Shown here: positions 1-7,334 of the stretch, piece after piece
Numbering within the stretch: the stretch's first letter is position 1
How the letters are laid out: every line of letters starts with the position of its first letter
Made by a program: the position numbers and the translations under genes
The notes under the pieces: model-generated
Told to the model about the DNA's origin: nothing
Database searches by the model: none
Seen by the model: the letters and a program-made list of their open reading frames with translations, nothing else
Origin: a virus
Virus record (IMG/VR): IMGVR_UViG_3300048580_000579
Span: 1 to 35,214 of that record
Direction: 5' to 3' (one strand)
DNA: 35,214 nucleotides

Positions 1-49
1 CACGAGAACGAGATTCACCGCCTGAGGCATGCGGCGCCAGAAATGAAAA

Positions 50-73
50 CGCCCCGATCGCTCGGGGCGCTTT
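50..73 (-). terminator. Bidirectional terminator downstream of guaA
   Basis: An 8-bp GC-rich stem (50-57 with 62-69) closes a 4-base loop. A T run follows on the plus strand (71-74) and an A run precedes it (46-49), so it can stop transcription from either side. It lies about 45 bases after the guaA stop on the minus strand, so it is probably the natural guaA terminator. Confidence 0.75.
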
Positions 74-110
74 TCACATCGAATGCCGGGCCTGCGCGCC
101 GGGATCAATA

Positions 111-133
111 GTCGATCATTCCCACTCAATGGT
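111..133 (-). other. Prophage attachment site: duplicated 3' end of guaA
   Basis: Read on the minus strand, 133 to 116 encodes Thr-Ile-Glu-Trp-Glu followed by TGA, the conserved C-terminus of GMP synthetase (GuaA). Further upstream in that frame the sequence no longer looks like GuaA, so only the last codons remain. The 3' end of guaA is a known target of tyrosine-recombinase elements, which regenerate the gene at one end and leave a short duplicate at the other. I infer that this is the duplicate (attL here), that host DNA lies left of about 116, and that intact guaA lies past the right end of the prophage. The exact core cannot be defined without the other att copy. Confidence 0.72.
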
Positions 134-903
134 TAACAGTGGCCGCCGATGGCCGCTGCATGGTCGTTTCAGAACTTGCGATGCTGCAGATACCGTCGCC
201 GATACCGTCAGGGGTGGATGGATGTAAACAATGTACGCGCGCACACACACGCATCACGTGCGCGAGGCTATCGGCTGCTTTATTGGCGGCCTTCGGAAAA
301 AGGTAATTTAGGTAATCGACCATTAAAAAACGATGGAAACGGCCAACAGATAAGCGACTTCGAGACATGATGAAAAGTAATTTATAGGTGATATATAGGT
401 AACGAAATTACTATTTTTAAAGTGATTTATTCATTTTGAAATATCGTTTTAATTCAATGACCTGCAAACCAATTACCTTTTTGGTTACCTAACATTACCT
501 TTTGAAGGTAACGTGTTTTTGCCATTTAAATCAAAGGCTTGAATCCTCGTTTTTAGGTCAAAACCTGCGATTACCATTTCCCGAAGTCGAACCCTAATAA
601 CAAGCCGGGTTGCGGGGTGATCGTGCGCTGCACATCGTCTCTGCATGCCCATGGCGCAAGGATTCGCGACGTTTTCAATCCACCGCCTTCCCCGGTTCGC
701 GCTCTGCTGTGCATAACTCCGTCCGGTTTTGCATGATGCAAACTTTCCCACACGAAAAGCGGGCGGGCGGGGCGGGGTCCCGACCGCGCGCTGGCGGTCG
801 ATATGGGGGGGATTTGCCTGTTTTTTAGGCAGATTTTTAAGGGGGAGGCGGATGCCATGACGTAGGGGTAGAATCCTGGCATTTCTACAGAAGGGGGATT
901 CCC
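134..903. other. Gene-free prophage end between att and the first gene
   Basis: No convincing gene is present in this 770-base stretch. Reading frames here are short or composition-driven, with no ribosome site or recognisable product. Bases 300-560 are much more AT-rich than the rest of the window and hold the AGGTRAY heptamer cluster described separately. A short inverted repeat (GTAGAA 868-873, TTCTAC 883-888) sits just before the lipoprotein gene and may be an operator, with weak support. Confidence 0.6.
301..512. repeat. Cluster of AGGTRAY heptamers near att (candidate arm-type integrase/excisionase sites)
   Basis: Eight copies of AGGTAAT, AGGTAAC or AGGTGAT occur. Direct copies are at 301-307, 310-316, 386-392, 397-403 and 506-512. 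Inverted copies are at 472-478, 484-490 and 494-500. They fall in pairs spaced 9-12 bases, about one helical turn, in AT-rich DNA 170-390 bases from the att site. This arrangement resembles arm-type binding sites for a tyrosine integrase or its directionality factor. Replication iterons or a repressor array are alternatives. The repeats are visible in the sequence; the function is inferred. Confidence 0.6.
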
Positions 904-1329
904 ATGAAACAAAGTGCTGCTGTAATCGTGTCCGCCATCCTTTGCGCAACGCTCTCCGGCTGTGGCGATGGCGGTGCATCGTCGCCGGCCACGCCGCCTG
1001 TACCAAAGGAGGTCGTCAAGATCAGCGCAGGACAGCTGTTCGCAGCCTATGAAGACAATGAAGTCGCCACAGATGAACGGCTGAAAGGGAAGATTGTTGA
1101 GGTATCAGGGACTGTTCAGGCCATCGACAAGGATGCTTTCGACAACATCCTGATCAACCTGAAGACATCGAATCAGTTCATGCCGGCCCACATGAAGATG
1201 GATGATGGTGAAAAGGCCAAGGCCATCGCATTGAAGAAGGGTGCGAAGGTCGCGATTCAGTGCCAGAAGATGATCCGAATGATCGGCACCCCCTACGGTA
1301 GCGACTGCCAGTTCGTCAGCGGCGGTTGA
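904..1329 (+). CDS. OB-fold (tRNA_anti-like) lipoprotein
   Basis: This 141-residue protein starts with a lipoprotein signal: Lys-Gln, a hydrophobic stretch, then the lipobox Leu-Ser-Gly-Cys with the lipidated Cys at about residue 20. A Ser/Pro/Ala-rich linker follows. Residues about 38-138 (SAGQLFAAYEDNEVATDERL, then GKIVEVSGTV) match the tRNA_anti-like OB-fold family often found in phages and mobile elements. A GGGGG ribosome site lies 10 bases before the ATG. It should be anchored in a membrane facing the periplasm. Its position next to att, outside the structural operons, suggests a lysogenic-conversion gene. Superinfection exclusion or envelope modification is possible, but the sequence does not show which. 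Confidence 0.8.
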   Translation: MKQSAAVIVSAILCATLSGCGDGGASSPATPPVPKEVVKISAGQLFAAYEDNEVATDERLKGKIVEVSGTVQAIDKDAFDNILINLKTSNQFMPAHMKMDDGEKAKAIALKKGAKVAIQCQKMIRMIGTPYGSDCQFVSGG

Positions 1330-1379
1330 CGCGTGTAACACGGGCGGGTATTGTGGCGGTTCTAAAACCTACGCTGTAC

Positions 1380-1407
1380 CCCGCCCAGTCAGGCGGGTTT
1401 GTTGTTT
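1380..1407 (+). terminator. Terminator after the lipoprotein gene
   Basis: A CCCGCC (1380-1385) / GGCGGG (1392-1397) stem with a 6-base loop is followed by a T-rich tract interrupted by G (1398-1407). It ends the lipoprotein transcript just before the C4-like RNA. Confidence 0.5.
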
Positions 1408-1430
1408 ATGCTCCACCGATCAATGGGGGA

Positions 1431-1503
1431 GTGTTGGGTATCCGTGAGGACCCAGCGGTCGTAGGCCGTTAGAGCGCTCTCCCACCCCGCTTACGGTGGG
1501 TAA
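1431..1503 (+). ncRNA. c4: C4-type antisense RNA controlling the antirepressor gene
   Basis: The stretch folds into successive hairpins: TGGGT 1435-1439 with ACCCA 1450-1454, a small hairpin presenting CGTAGG (1460-1465), and CCCACC 1481-1486 with GGTGGG 1495-1500. The segment 1460-1473 can pair in trans with the leader of the next gene: CGTAGG with CCTACG (1512-1517) and TTAGA (1469-1473) with TCTAA (1505-1509), with a small internal loop. That target touches the GGAGG ribosome site (1517-1521) of the gene at 1527. A 13-base direct copy of the target (1361-1373) lies upstream of the RNA. In phages P1 and P7, C4 is processed from the same-strand transcript and blocks translation leading to Ant. 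The architecture here matches that. The 5' and 3' ends are approximate. Confidence 0.8.
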
Positions 1504-1526
1504 ATCTAAAACCTACGGAGGCCGTC

Positions 1527-2135
1527 ATGGCTGCTCAGCAACTGATTCCGGTATTCACCGGACAAATCACCGAAGAAACCATCCAGTATTGCAACGCCCG
1601 CGACCTGCACGCCAGTCTCAAGGTTGAGACGCGATTCAACGATTGGATAGATCGCCGAATTGAAGATTATGGTTTCGTCGAAGGCGAGGACTTTTACTCA
1701 AATTTGAGTAAAACCCCCAAGGGATCGAAGGGCGGTCGCCCGACCATCGACTACCACCTGACCCTCGACATGGCCAAGGAACTGGCGATGATCGAGAACA
1801 ACGAAATCGGCCGGGCTGTTCGGCGCTACTTCATCCAGGCCGAGAAGACACTGCGGGAAAAGCTACTAGCCGAGCTGCGCGATAAAGCCGAGCACGTCCT
1901 GCCGGTTCGTGGCGTGAAGCTGATGCGCGATGGCTTGAACATGAAGGATACGTTCAGGCTGCAGGACCAGAGTCACAAGGTGCTGCGGATGATGATGGCG
2001 GCGAAGACGAAGGCTGAGCGCCAGAACCTGTATTACCACTTCCGCCAGATCAACCTGGTTCTCGGCGTGCCGACCATCGAGCTCGACCAGATCGAGCAGG
2101 ATGAATGCTACGGTCAGCCGGAAAAAAGGGGCTAA
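1527..2135 (+). CDS. ant: AntA-family antirepressor
   Basis: This 202-residue protein has an N-terminal AntA domain at about residues 15-110. Hallmarks include the NARDLHASLKV segment, 'FNDWIDRRIEDYGFVEGEDF', and 'TIDYHLTLDMAKELAMIENN' followed by GRAVRRYFIQAEK. The C-terminal half (about 115-202) is basic and helical and resembles no KilAC domain I can name. AntA/Ant proteins are made during induction and inactivate phage repressors. The start has a good GGAGG site, and the leader carries the C4 target, so the gene is predicted to be silent in the lysogen. Its likely target is the XRE repressor at 28775; that partner is inferred. Confidence 0.85.
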   Translation: MAAQQLIPVFTGQITEETIQYCNARDLHASLKVETRFNDWIDRRIEDYGFVEGEDFYSNLSKTPKGSKGGRPTIDYHLTLDMAKELAMIENNEIGRAVRRYFIQAEKTLREKLLAELRDKAEHVLPVRGVKLMRDGLNMKDTFRLQDQSHKVLRMMMAAKTKAERQNLYYHFRQINLVLGVPTIELDQIEQDECYGQPEKRG

Positions 2136-2138
2136 ATC

Positions 2139-2342
2139 ATGGCACGCGATATTCTCAAGGCGACGGACGCCATTGATCGCGCCAAGGGCCTCAATTCCGG
2201 GCTTGATGCGCTGGTTTCCCTGCTGCTCGGCTGCAACGATGCCGACGTTCCGGACGGAAAAAGCATGGCGGAGTTGATTTGGGCGGTGCAGCGGGAAATG
2301 GATTCGGCACTCACCGATGCCGAACGCCACCTTCGGCAATAG
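2139..2342 (+). CDS. Small hypothetical protein downstream of ant
   Basis: The 67-residue product starts three bases after the antirepressor stop and is clearly co-transcribed with it. It is helical and acidic, with no Cys pair, membrane segment or known motif (segments DALVSLLLGC and KSMAELIWAV). Short helical proteins like this recur in phage and prophage accessory operons without an assigned role. Position suggests a part in the antirepressor module. The ORF ends just before a strong terminator, which supports it being the last gene of the unit. Confidence 0.6.
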   Translation: MARDILKATDAIDRAKGLNSGLDALVSLLLGCNDADVPDGKSMAELIWAVQREMDSALTDAERHLRQ

Positions 2343-2351
2343 CCCATAGAA

Positions 2352-2377
2352 AAGGCCGCTCGAAGCGGCCTTTTTCT
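2352..2377. terminator. Bidirectional terminator between ant operon and Q/P operon
   Basis: A perfect 9-bp stem (2352-2360 with 2364-2372) with a 3-base loop is flanked by A residues on the left and five Ts on the right. It separates the rightward ant operon from the leftward portal/terminase operon and should stop both. Confidence 0.88.
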
Positions 2378-2391
2378 TGATCGTGTTTTGA

Positions 2392-3447
2392 TCACCGTGC
2401 CGGAATCTTCTCCGGCGCCTTCTCTGTCCCCACCGCCAGCTCATACGGCTTGAAGCGGATCACCTCTTCGCCCAGCCAGTCGTTCACCTCGCGCATCCGG
2501 GCCATCAGCGGCGCGATTTCGTTCGCTGAAAACACCGCAGCCGCCGTCGCCGCGTCGCCGAAGCCGCCGGTGTTGTTCGGCACGATGCCCATCAGCTGGG
2601 GCGGCACGCGGTGGGCGGCCAGCTGGTCGTCGCGCGTCACGTTCTTGATGCTGGCGAATTCATCCTTCGCCGCCACCTCGCTGACCGGGATGATCTGCAG
2701 GCCGTCCTTCTTGCCGTTCGGCGCATAGACAAACAGGTTGCGGAAATTGCCCGGCCCCTTCGAATCCTTCAGCGCCTGGCGCAGGTTGTCGACGTCCTCC
2801 TGCTGCTGTGCCGGGTCGGTCAAATACAGGATGAAGCCAGCGTGCGAGCCGTTCTTGTAGTACTTCCGACGGAACAGCGTCGCCGACTCGTTGAGCCAGG
2901 CAGAATGCAGCGCCGGGATGTATTCCGGCAGACCATAGATCTCCTGATTCACGTCCGGCTCCAGCAAGTGGAAGACCCTACCCTTCTTGAACTTGTGCTC
3001 CTCGTTCCACTTCGGGATAAACCAGTAAGTATCCATGTCGAGCCCGCGCCGCGTGTATTTCGCCTTGGGCGGCGTCAGCCGCATCGGCTCGCCCAGCATG
3101 TTGTCCCGCTCTTCCAGGTAGGAATTTCCGAAAATGATGAACTCGTGGGCGAAGATCGAAAAATCCGTCTGCGACAGCATCCGATGCGGCTCGAAGCAGC
3201 TCACCAGGATGTTCCGCTTGACGATCATCGCCGACGCATGATGCACCGCCGACCGGCTCGACTTCGCCAGCCCGTCCATGCTGATCGGCGGCTCGAACCA
3301 CTTGCCGTTATCCGGGCACTCCAGGTAATCCAGAATCTCCCGCCGGTCCAGCACCGCCTCCGGGTCGCCGAAGGCAAACGCCTCCATCCGCCCCGCCGCC
3401 GGGGACTCCGCAGCCGGGAACACCGGCGCCATCAATTCCTTGCTCAT
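2392..3447 (-). CDS. Q: Portal protein (P2 gpQ family)
   Basis: This 351-residue protein matches the P2 gpQ/PBSX-type portal family in length and motifs: 'AFAFGDPEAVLDRREILDYL' near the N-terminus, 'RMLSQTDFSIFAHEFIIFGN' in the middle, and DDQLAAHRVPPQLMGIVPNN near the C-terminus. Portals form the dodecameric ring at one capsid vertex through which DNA is packaged and to which the neck attaches. Its start codon overlaps the terminase stop (ATGA at 3444-3447), so the two are translationally coupled. The stop lies about 20 bases from the shared terminator. Confidence 0.95.
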   Translation of the reverse strand: MSKELMAPVFPAAESPAAGRMEAFAFGDPEAVLDRREILDYLECPDNGKWFEPPISMDGLAKSSRSAVHHASAMIVKRNILVSCFEPHRMLSQTDFSIFAHEFIIFGNSYLEERDNMLGEPMRLTPPKAKYTRRGLDMDTYWFIPKWNEEHKFKKGRVFHLLEPDVNQEIYGLPEYIPALHSAWLNESATLFRRKYYKNGSHAGFILYLTDPAQQQEDVDNLRQALKDSKGPGNFRNLFVYAPNGKKDGLQIIPVSEVAAKDEFASIKNVTRDDQLAAHRVPPQLMGIVPNNTGGFGDAATAAAVFSANEIAPLMARMREVNDWLGEEVIRFKPYELAVGTEKAPEKIPAR

Positions 3448-5234
3448 CCGAAAATCTCCATCCGTGATTGATTGTTGGCCGACCGGCCTTCCAGCGGCTC
3501 ATTGCTCAGCGCATGCATGCATGCCCAGGCCAGGTCCGCATGACTCGTCTCCTCGCTGCGCCCGGCCTCGAAAGTGATCTGCCGGCCGCTCTGCGTCGTC
3601 GTCTTCTTGATCGCCATGAAGCTGGCCGCCACATCCGTCCAGCCGGCGTCGAACTCCAGCCGGCCCTTGTTCACCACATCCAGCGCCTTCAGCACCAGTC
3701 GCACCTTCACATCGGGCGAATACTGGAAGCCCTTCGCCGCCGGGAAAAACTGCTTGACCAGCTGGAACACCCCCTGCCCGATCCCCGTCACATCGATCCC
3801 GATGTACGTCACGTGGTAGCACTCCGTTACCCGCTTGATCCGTTCCGCCTGCTCCTCGAAATCCATGCCCTTGAACTGCACGCGATCGAGGATCCGGAAC
3901 TTGCCGCCCGGTACCGCCGGCGGCGCCACCACCACCAGCGCCGCGGAGTCGCCGGTATGGCTCGGGTCGTAGCCGATCCACACCTCGCGCCACCCCAGCG
4001 GCCGCGCCGCAAACGGCTTGAAGTCCTCCCACAACGTCCAGGAATCCACCATGCAGCGCTGCATCGTTGCCAGCGGGAAAACGCTCTGCCCGTCGTCGAT
4101 GAACTCGCACATCAGCAGATTCAGGAACTCGTCCGCGGAATACTCCTGGCGCAGCTGCTCGATATCGAACAGATTGCAGCCGCCCGCCAGCGCATCCAGC
4201 ACCGTCACCATCTGGCGCCACTGGCCATCCTCGCAAAGCCGGCCATCCTTCAGCGCCGGGTGCGTCACATCCAGCTTGATCTTGTCCGCCGCAGCCCGGC
4301 CCCGGTTGAACAGATCCCCGGTCCAGAACGGATAAGCCTCATGCGACACCGCCGACGGCGTTGAAAAGTAAGTCAGGCGCCAATGCTTGTGCATCGCCAT
4401 CCCCGACGCCACCTTCCGGAACTCCTGGAACTTCGGGATCCAGAAATACTCGTCCATGTACACGTTGCCGTGATACGACTGGGCCGTCCGGCTGTTCGTG
4501 CCCAGGAAATACAACGTCGCCCCGTTCGGCAACACAATCGGATCGCCGGAAAGCTCAACGTCCGCCACATCCGCCGCAAACTGCTTGATGTAGCCCTTGA
4601 ACACATGCGCCTGGGCCTTCGACGCGCTCAGGAAAATCTGATTCCGCCCCGTCTCCAGCGCATCGATCAGCCCCTCGCGGGCGAAATACCACGTCGCCCC
4701 AATCTGCCGCGACTTCAGCAGATTGCGCACCCGCTGCACCAGGCCGCTCCGGTACCACTTCTCCTGGTACGGAAACAGCGACTTCATGAAAGCCTGGACC
4801 AGTTCCTCCTGTTGGCTCTCGCTGATCGCATTGCGCGCCGGCTGCTTGCGCGTCCCCGCCCGCGTCTTCGCGTTCCGGTTCTCGACGGCCGGGTTCAAAT
4901 CCGCCTCGTTGCCGCCGCCCTTCGAATACTTCTTCACCCGCGCCAGGCGCTCCATCTGCCGGCCCAGCAGGTCGATCTCCTTGTAGTCGCACCCCTCCTT
5001 GTCCGTCTTCGCCACCAGCATCATCAGGCGCGCCTCGATGCTTGACTCGACGCGCTCAACAGGGTCGAATGCATCCCAATCGTCCCGACGCTTCCAGCTG
5101 TGGATCGTCGAAGGCTTCTCTCCCAGATGCTCCGCAATGCGGATCACGCGCCAGCCCTGCCAGTACAAATCACGGGCACGGCGACGCGGATCGATCTCCG
5201 GCGGCAAGGAAGAAGCAGGCAAGGCAGCAGTCAT
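3444..5234 (-). CDS. P: Terminase large/ATPase subunit (P2 gpP family)
   Basis: From the ATG at 5234 the product is 596 residues, close to P2 gpP. It begins with a helix-turn-helix region (RDLYWQGWRVIRIAEHLGEK, then PSTIHSW) typical of gpP. The ATPase core has an atypical Walker A (LLKSRQIGATWYF) and a Walker B (VYMDEYFW). The C-terminal nuclease-like half carries Asp motifs (WIGYDPSHTGDSAAL and YIGIDVTGIGQG). The protein powers DNA packaging with gpM. In-frame starts exist further upstream (ATGs at 5264-5270, TTG at 5273), but 5234 best fits the family N-terminus. No good ribosome site precedes any of them. A probable Ogr-type activator dyad lies 49-67 bases upstream. Confidence 0.94.
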   Translation of the reverse strand: MTAALPASSLPPEIDPRRRARDLYWQGWRVIRIAEHLGEKPSTIHSWKRRDDWDAFDPVERVESSIEARLMMLVAKTDKEGCDYKEIDLLGRQMERLARVKKYSKGGGNEADLNPAVENRNAKTRAGTRKQPARNAISESQQEELVQAFMKSLFPYQEKWYRSGLVQRVRNLLKSRQIGATWYFAREGLIDALETGRNQIFLSASKAQAHVFKGYIKQFAADVADVELSGDPIVLPNGATLYFLGTNSRTAQSYHGNVYMDEYFWIPKFQEFRKVASGMAMHKHWRLTYFSTPSAVSHEAYPFWTGDLFNRGRAAADKIKLDVTHPALKDGRLCEDGQWRQMVTVLDALAGGCNLFDIEQLRQEYSADEFLNLLMCEFIDDGQSVFPLATMQRCMVDSWTLWEDFKPFAARPLGWREVWIGYDPSHTGDSAALVVVAPPAVPGGKFRILDRVQFKGMDFEEQAERIKRVTECYHVTYIGIDVTGIGQGVFQLVKQFFPAAKGFQYSPDVKVRLVLKALDVVNKGRLEFDAGWTDVAASFMAIKKTTTQSGRQITFEAGRSEETSHADLAWACMHALSNEPLEGRSANNQSRMEIFG

Positions 5235-5392
5235 GGAAGCCGAGGCTACCCGCGCGCGCGACATCATCATCAAGCCGCCGGATGTAAGAAAAAGGCTTAC
5301 ACCCGCAAGCCTTTGCCCCCGCGCGACGGCTCCCCGAAACTGGCCCGGTCAATCTGATCAACCCGACCGATCAATTCCCGGAGCCAGACACC
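5235..5392. promoter_or_regulatory. Divergent late promoter region (P/O) with 19-bp activator dyad
   Basis: The dyad TGTAAG (5283-5288), seven bases, CTTACA (5296-5301) sits between the leftward Q/P and rightward O operons. P2-type Ogr/Delta proteins bind a partly symmetric TGT-N12-ACA element upstream of late promoters. Here the spacing is TGT-N13-ACA. The same 19-bp layout recurs upstream of V and, with one arm changed, upstream of L. Alternating CG tracts lie on both sides (5251-5260 and 5320-5325). No clear -10 was found, which is usual for activator-dependent late promoters. Confidence 0.68.
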
Positions 5393-6199
5393 ATGAAGCT
5401 TTCCAAGCCGTTTGCCATCGCCACCGAAGGCAAGACCATCGACGGCCGCGTCATCAGCCGCGACTGGATCACCCAGATGGCGGCGAACTACGACCCCAAG
5501 GTCTACACCGCCGTCGCCAATCTTGAGCACTATCTCTCCAGCCTGCCCGACAGCGTCTTCGGCGCCTACGGCAAGGTCGTCAGCCTGGCCACCCGAGAAG
5601 TAGAAATCATGGGCGACAAGAAACTGCAGCTGATGGCCGTCGTCGAAGCCAACGACAAACTGGTCGCCCTGCAGAAGGCCGGCCAGAAATGCTTCGCCAG
5701 CATGGAAGTCCTGCACGACTTCATCGGCAAGGGCGTCGCCTACCTCTCCGGCCTCGCCTTCACCAACACCCCGGCCAGCATCGGCACCGAAGCCATGAAA
5801 TTCAGCGTTGCCGACGCCAAGGGCGAGCGCTACGCCTTCGCCGACGAAGTCGCCATCGAATTCGAATCCGACGCCAAGCCAACCGCTGGCGACTCCCTCT
5901 TCGCCAAGGTCAAGGACCTGCTCGGCCTGGGCAAGAAAGAAGCCGACGACCGCTTCGCCGATCAATCCAGCGCCATCGAAGCTGTCGCGCTGAGCCAGAA
6001 AGGCCTGCTCGAAAACTTCGCCAGCATCGAGCAGCAACTCGCCGACCTGGCTGCCGGCGGCAATGAAATCAAGGAAGCCCAGGCCAAGTTCGCCGCCGAC
6101 TTCGCTGCCCTGCAGACCAAGCTCGGCAACACCGACGGCGACGACAAGGGCCGACCGCCCGCCACTGGCGGCGACGGCCAGGTCAAGGCCGACTGCTGA
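5393..6199 (+). CDS. O: Capsid scaffolding protein/protease (P2 gpO family)
   Basis: The 268-residue product begins MKLSKPFAIATEGKTIDGR and follows gpO. The N-terminal half is a serine protease, with candidate catalytic residues Asp17, His46 (NLEHYLSS) and Ser103 (CFASMEVLHDF) at positions equivalent to the P2 triad. The C-terminal part (about 160-268) is helical, Ala/Glu/Lys-rich and coiled-coil-like, as expected for the scaffold domain. gpO directs procapsid assembly, cleaves gpN and itself, and leaves the shell. It is the first gene of the rightward late operon, immediately before the major capsid gene. Confidence 0.94.
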   Translation: MKLSKPFAIATEGKTIDGRVISRDWITQMAANYDPKVYTAVANLEHYLSSLPDSVFGAYGKVVSLATREVEIMGDKKLQLMAVVEANDKLVALQKAGQKCFASMEVLHDFIGKGVAYLSGLAFTNTPASIGTEAMKFSVADAKGERYAFADEVAIEFESDAKPTAGDSLFAKVKDLLGLGKKEADDRFADQSSAIEAVALSQKGLLENFASIEQQLADLAAGGNEIKEAQAKFAADFAALQTKLGNTDGDDKGRPPATGGDGQVKADC

Positions 6200-6234
6200 A
6201 CCATTTCAAAAATCACGAAATCAGGAGTTAAAAA

Positions 6235-7275
6235 GTGAAACAGGAAACCAGAAAAGTATTCAATCAGTACCGTGTCGACATGGCCAACCTCAACGGTTCG
6301 GATGATCCGGCTGATCAATTTACCGTCACGCCGACCATTCAGCAGAAGCTGGAAACTCGCATCCAGGAAAGCTCCGCCTACCTGAAGAACGTCAACAACT
6401 ACCCTGTCGACGAAATCAAGGGCGAGAAAATCGGCATGTCCACCGGCTCCATCGCCAGCCGCACGGACACCAATGTCCAGGAGCGCACACCGATTGACCC
6501 GACCAGCCTGGACAACAAGTTCTACGAGTGTGCCAAGACAGATTTCGACACCTTCGTGCGCTACCAGACGCTCGACATGTGGGCGAAATTCCCCGACTTC
6601 CAGCTGCGCATGCAGGCATTACGCGTTGAACAACAGGGCCGCGACCGCCTGATGATCGGCTGGAACGGCACCAGCCGCGCCGCAACTTCCGACCGTGTCG
6701 CCAACCCGCTGCTGCAGGACGTCAACATCGGCTGGCTGAAGAAACTGCAGACCGAAGCCGCTGCGCGCTACATGACTCAAGGCGCCGTTGCCGGCTCCAT
6801 CAAGGTCGGCCCCGGCGGCGACTACGAGAACATGGACGCGCTGGTCTACGACATGCGCTCCAACCTGCTCGCTCCGTGGTTTGCCCGCGACAACACCTTC
6901 CTCGCCCACTGCTCGGCAGACATGCTCGACGAAAAGTATTTCCCGCTGGTCGCTGCTCATGGGGGCACGCCGAGCGAATCCAACGAACTCGACAAGATGC
7001 TGTCCGCCAAGAAACTCGGCGGCCTGGGCGTCATCGAAGTGCCGTTCTTCCCGGCTCGCACCATTTTCATCACCAAGGTCGGCAAGAGCGGCGGCTCCAA
7101 CCTGTCTGTTTATTGGCAGTCCGGCTCCCGCCGCATGACCATCAAGGACAACCCGGAGCGCGACCGGGTTGTGACCTTCGAATCGGTCAACGAGGACTAC
7201 GTCATCGAAGACCTTTCTGCCGCTTGTGCCGCGATCAACATCAAGCTGCCGGACGGCGCTGGCGGCTGGGCCTAA
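6235..7275 (+). CDS. N: Major capsid protein (P2 gpN family)
   Basis: This 346-residue protein is close in length to P2 gpN and has its N-terminal signature (KVFNQYRVDMANLNG, then TPTIQQKLETRIQESSAYLK). The fold is HK97-like. Maturation by the gpO protease should remove roughly the first 30 residues, as in P2. The start is a GTG at 6235 with an AGGAG site 7 bases upstream; the next Met would cut into the conserved N-terminus. A strong hairpin follows the stop codon. Confidence 0.95.
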   Translation: MKQETRKVFNQYRVDMANLNGSDDPADQFTVTPTIQQKLETRIQESSAYLKNVNNYPVDEIKGEKIGMSTGSIASRTDTNVQERTPIDPTSLDNKFYECAKTDFDTFVRYQTLDMWAKFPDFQLRMQALRVEQQGRDRLMIGWNGTSRAATSDRVANPLLQDVNIGWLKKLQTEAAARYMTQGAVAGSIKVGPGGDYENMDALVYDMRSNLLAPWFARDNTFLAHCSADMLDEKYFPLVAAHGGTPSESNELDKMLSAKKLGGLGVIEVPFFPARTIFITKVGKSGGSNLSVYWQSGSRRMTIKDNPERDRVVTFESVNEDYVIEDLSAACAAINIKLPDGAGGWA

Positions 7276-7291
7276 ATCCGCCGCCGTAGAA

Positions 7292-7314
7292 CCGGGCGGC
7301 CCCGCGCCGCCCGG
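7292..7314 (+). other. Strong hairpin after the capsid gene
   Basis: A perfect 9-bp GC stem (7292-7300 with 7306-7314) with a 5-base loop stands between N and M and has no T tract. It is unlikely to be a full terminator. It may protect the capsid mRNA from 3' decay or reduce read-through into M. Confidence 0.55.
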
Positions 7315-7334
7315 CATCAGATCAAGGAGAAACC

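Noticed and set aside
1-49. End of a rightward host gene (stop near 23)
   Set aside because: Only seven codons would be visible and no family can be recognised; the terminator is better explained by guaA on the other strand.
126-368. 80-codon minus-strand ORF near the left end
   Set aside because: It runs across the host-prophage junction in a different frame from the guaA remnant, has no ribosome site or known motif, and covers the heptamer repeats.
485-1006. 173-codon minus-strand ORF
   Set aside because: Its sequence is Arg/Pro/His-rich shadow-type, it overlaps the clear lipoprotein gene antisense, and no ribosome site is present.
1361-1517. 13-base direct repeat considered as insertion target duplication
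   Set aside because: The copies fit the upstream and ribosome-site targets of a C4 RNA, and no mobile element lies between them.
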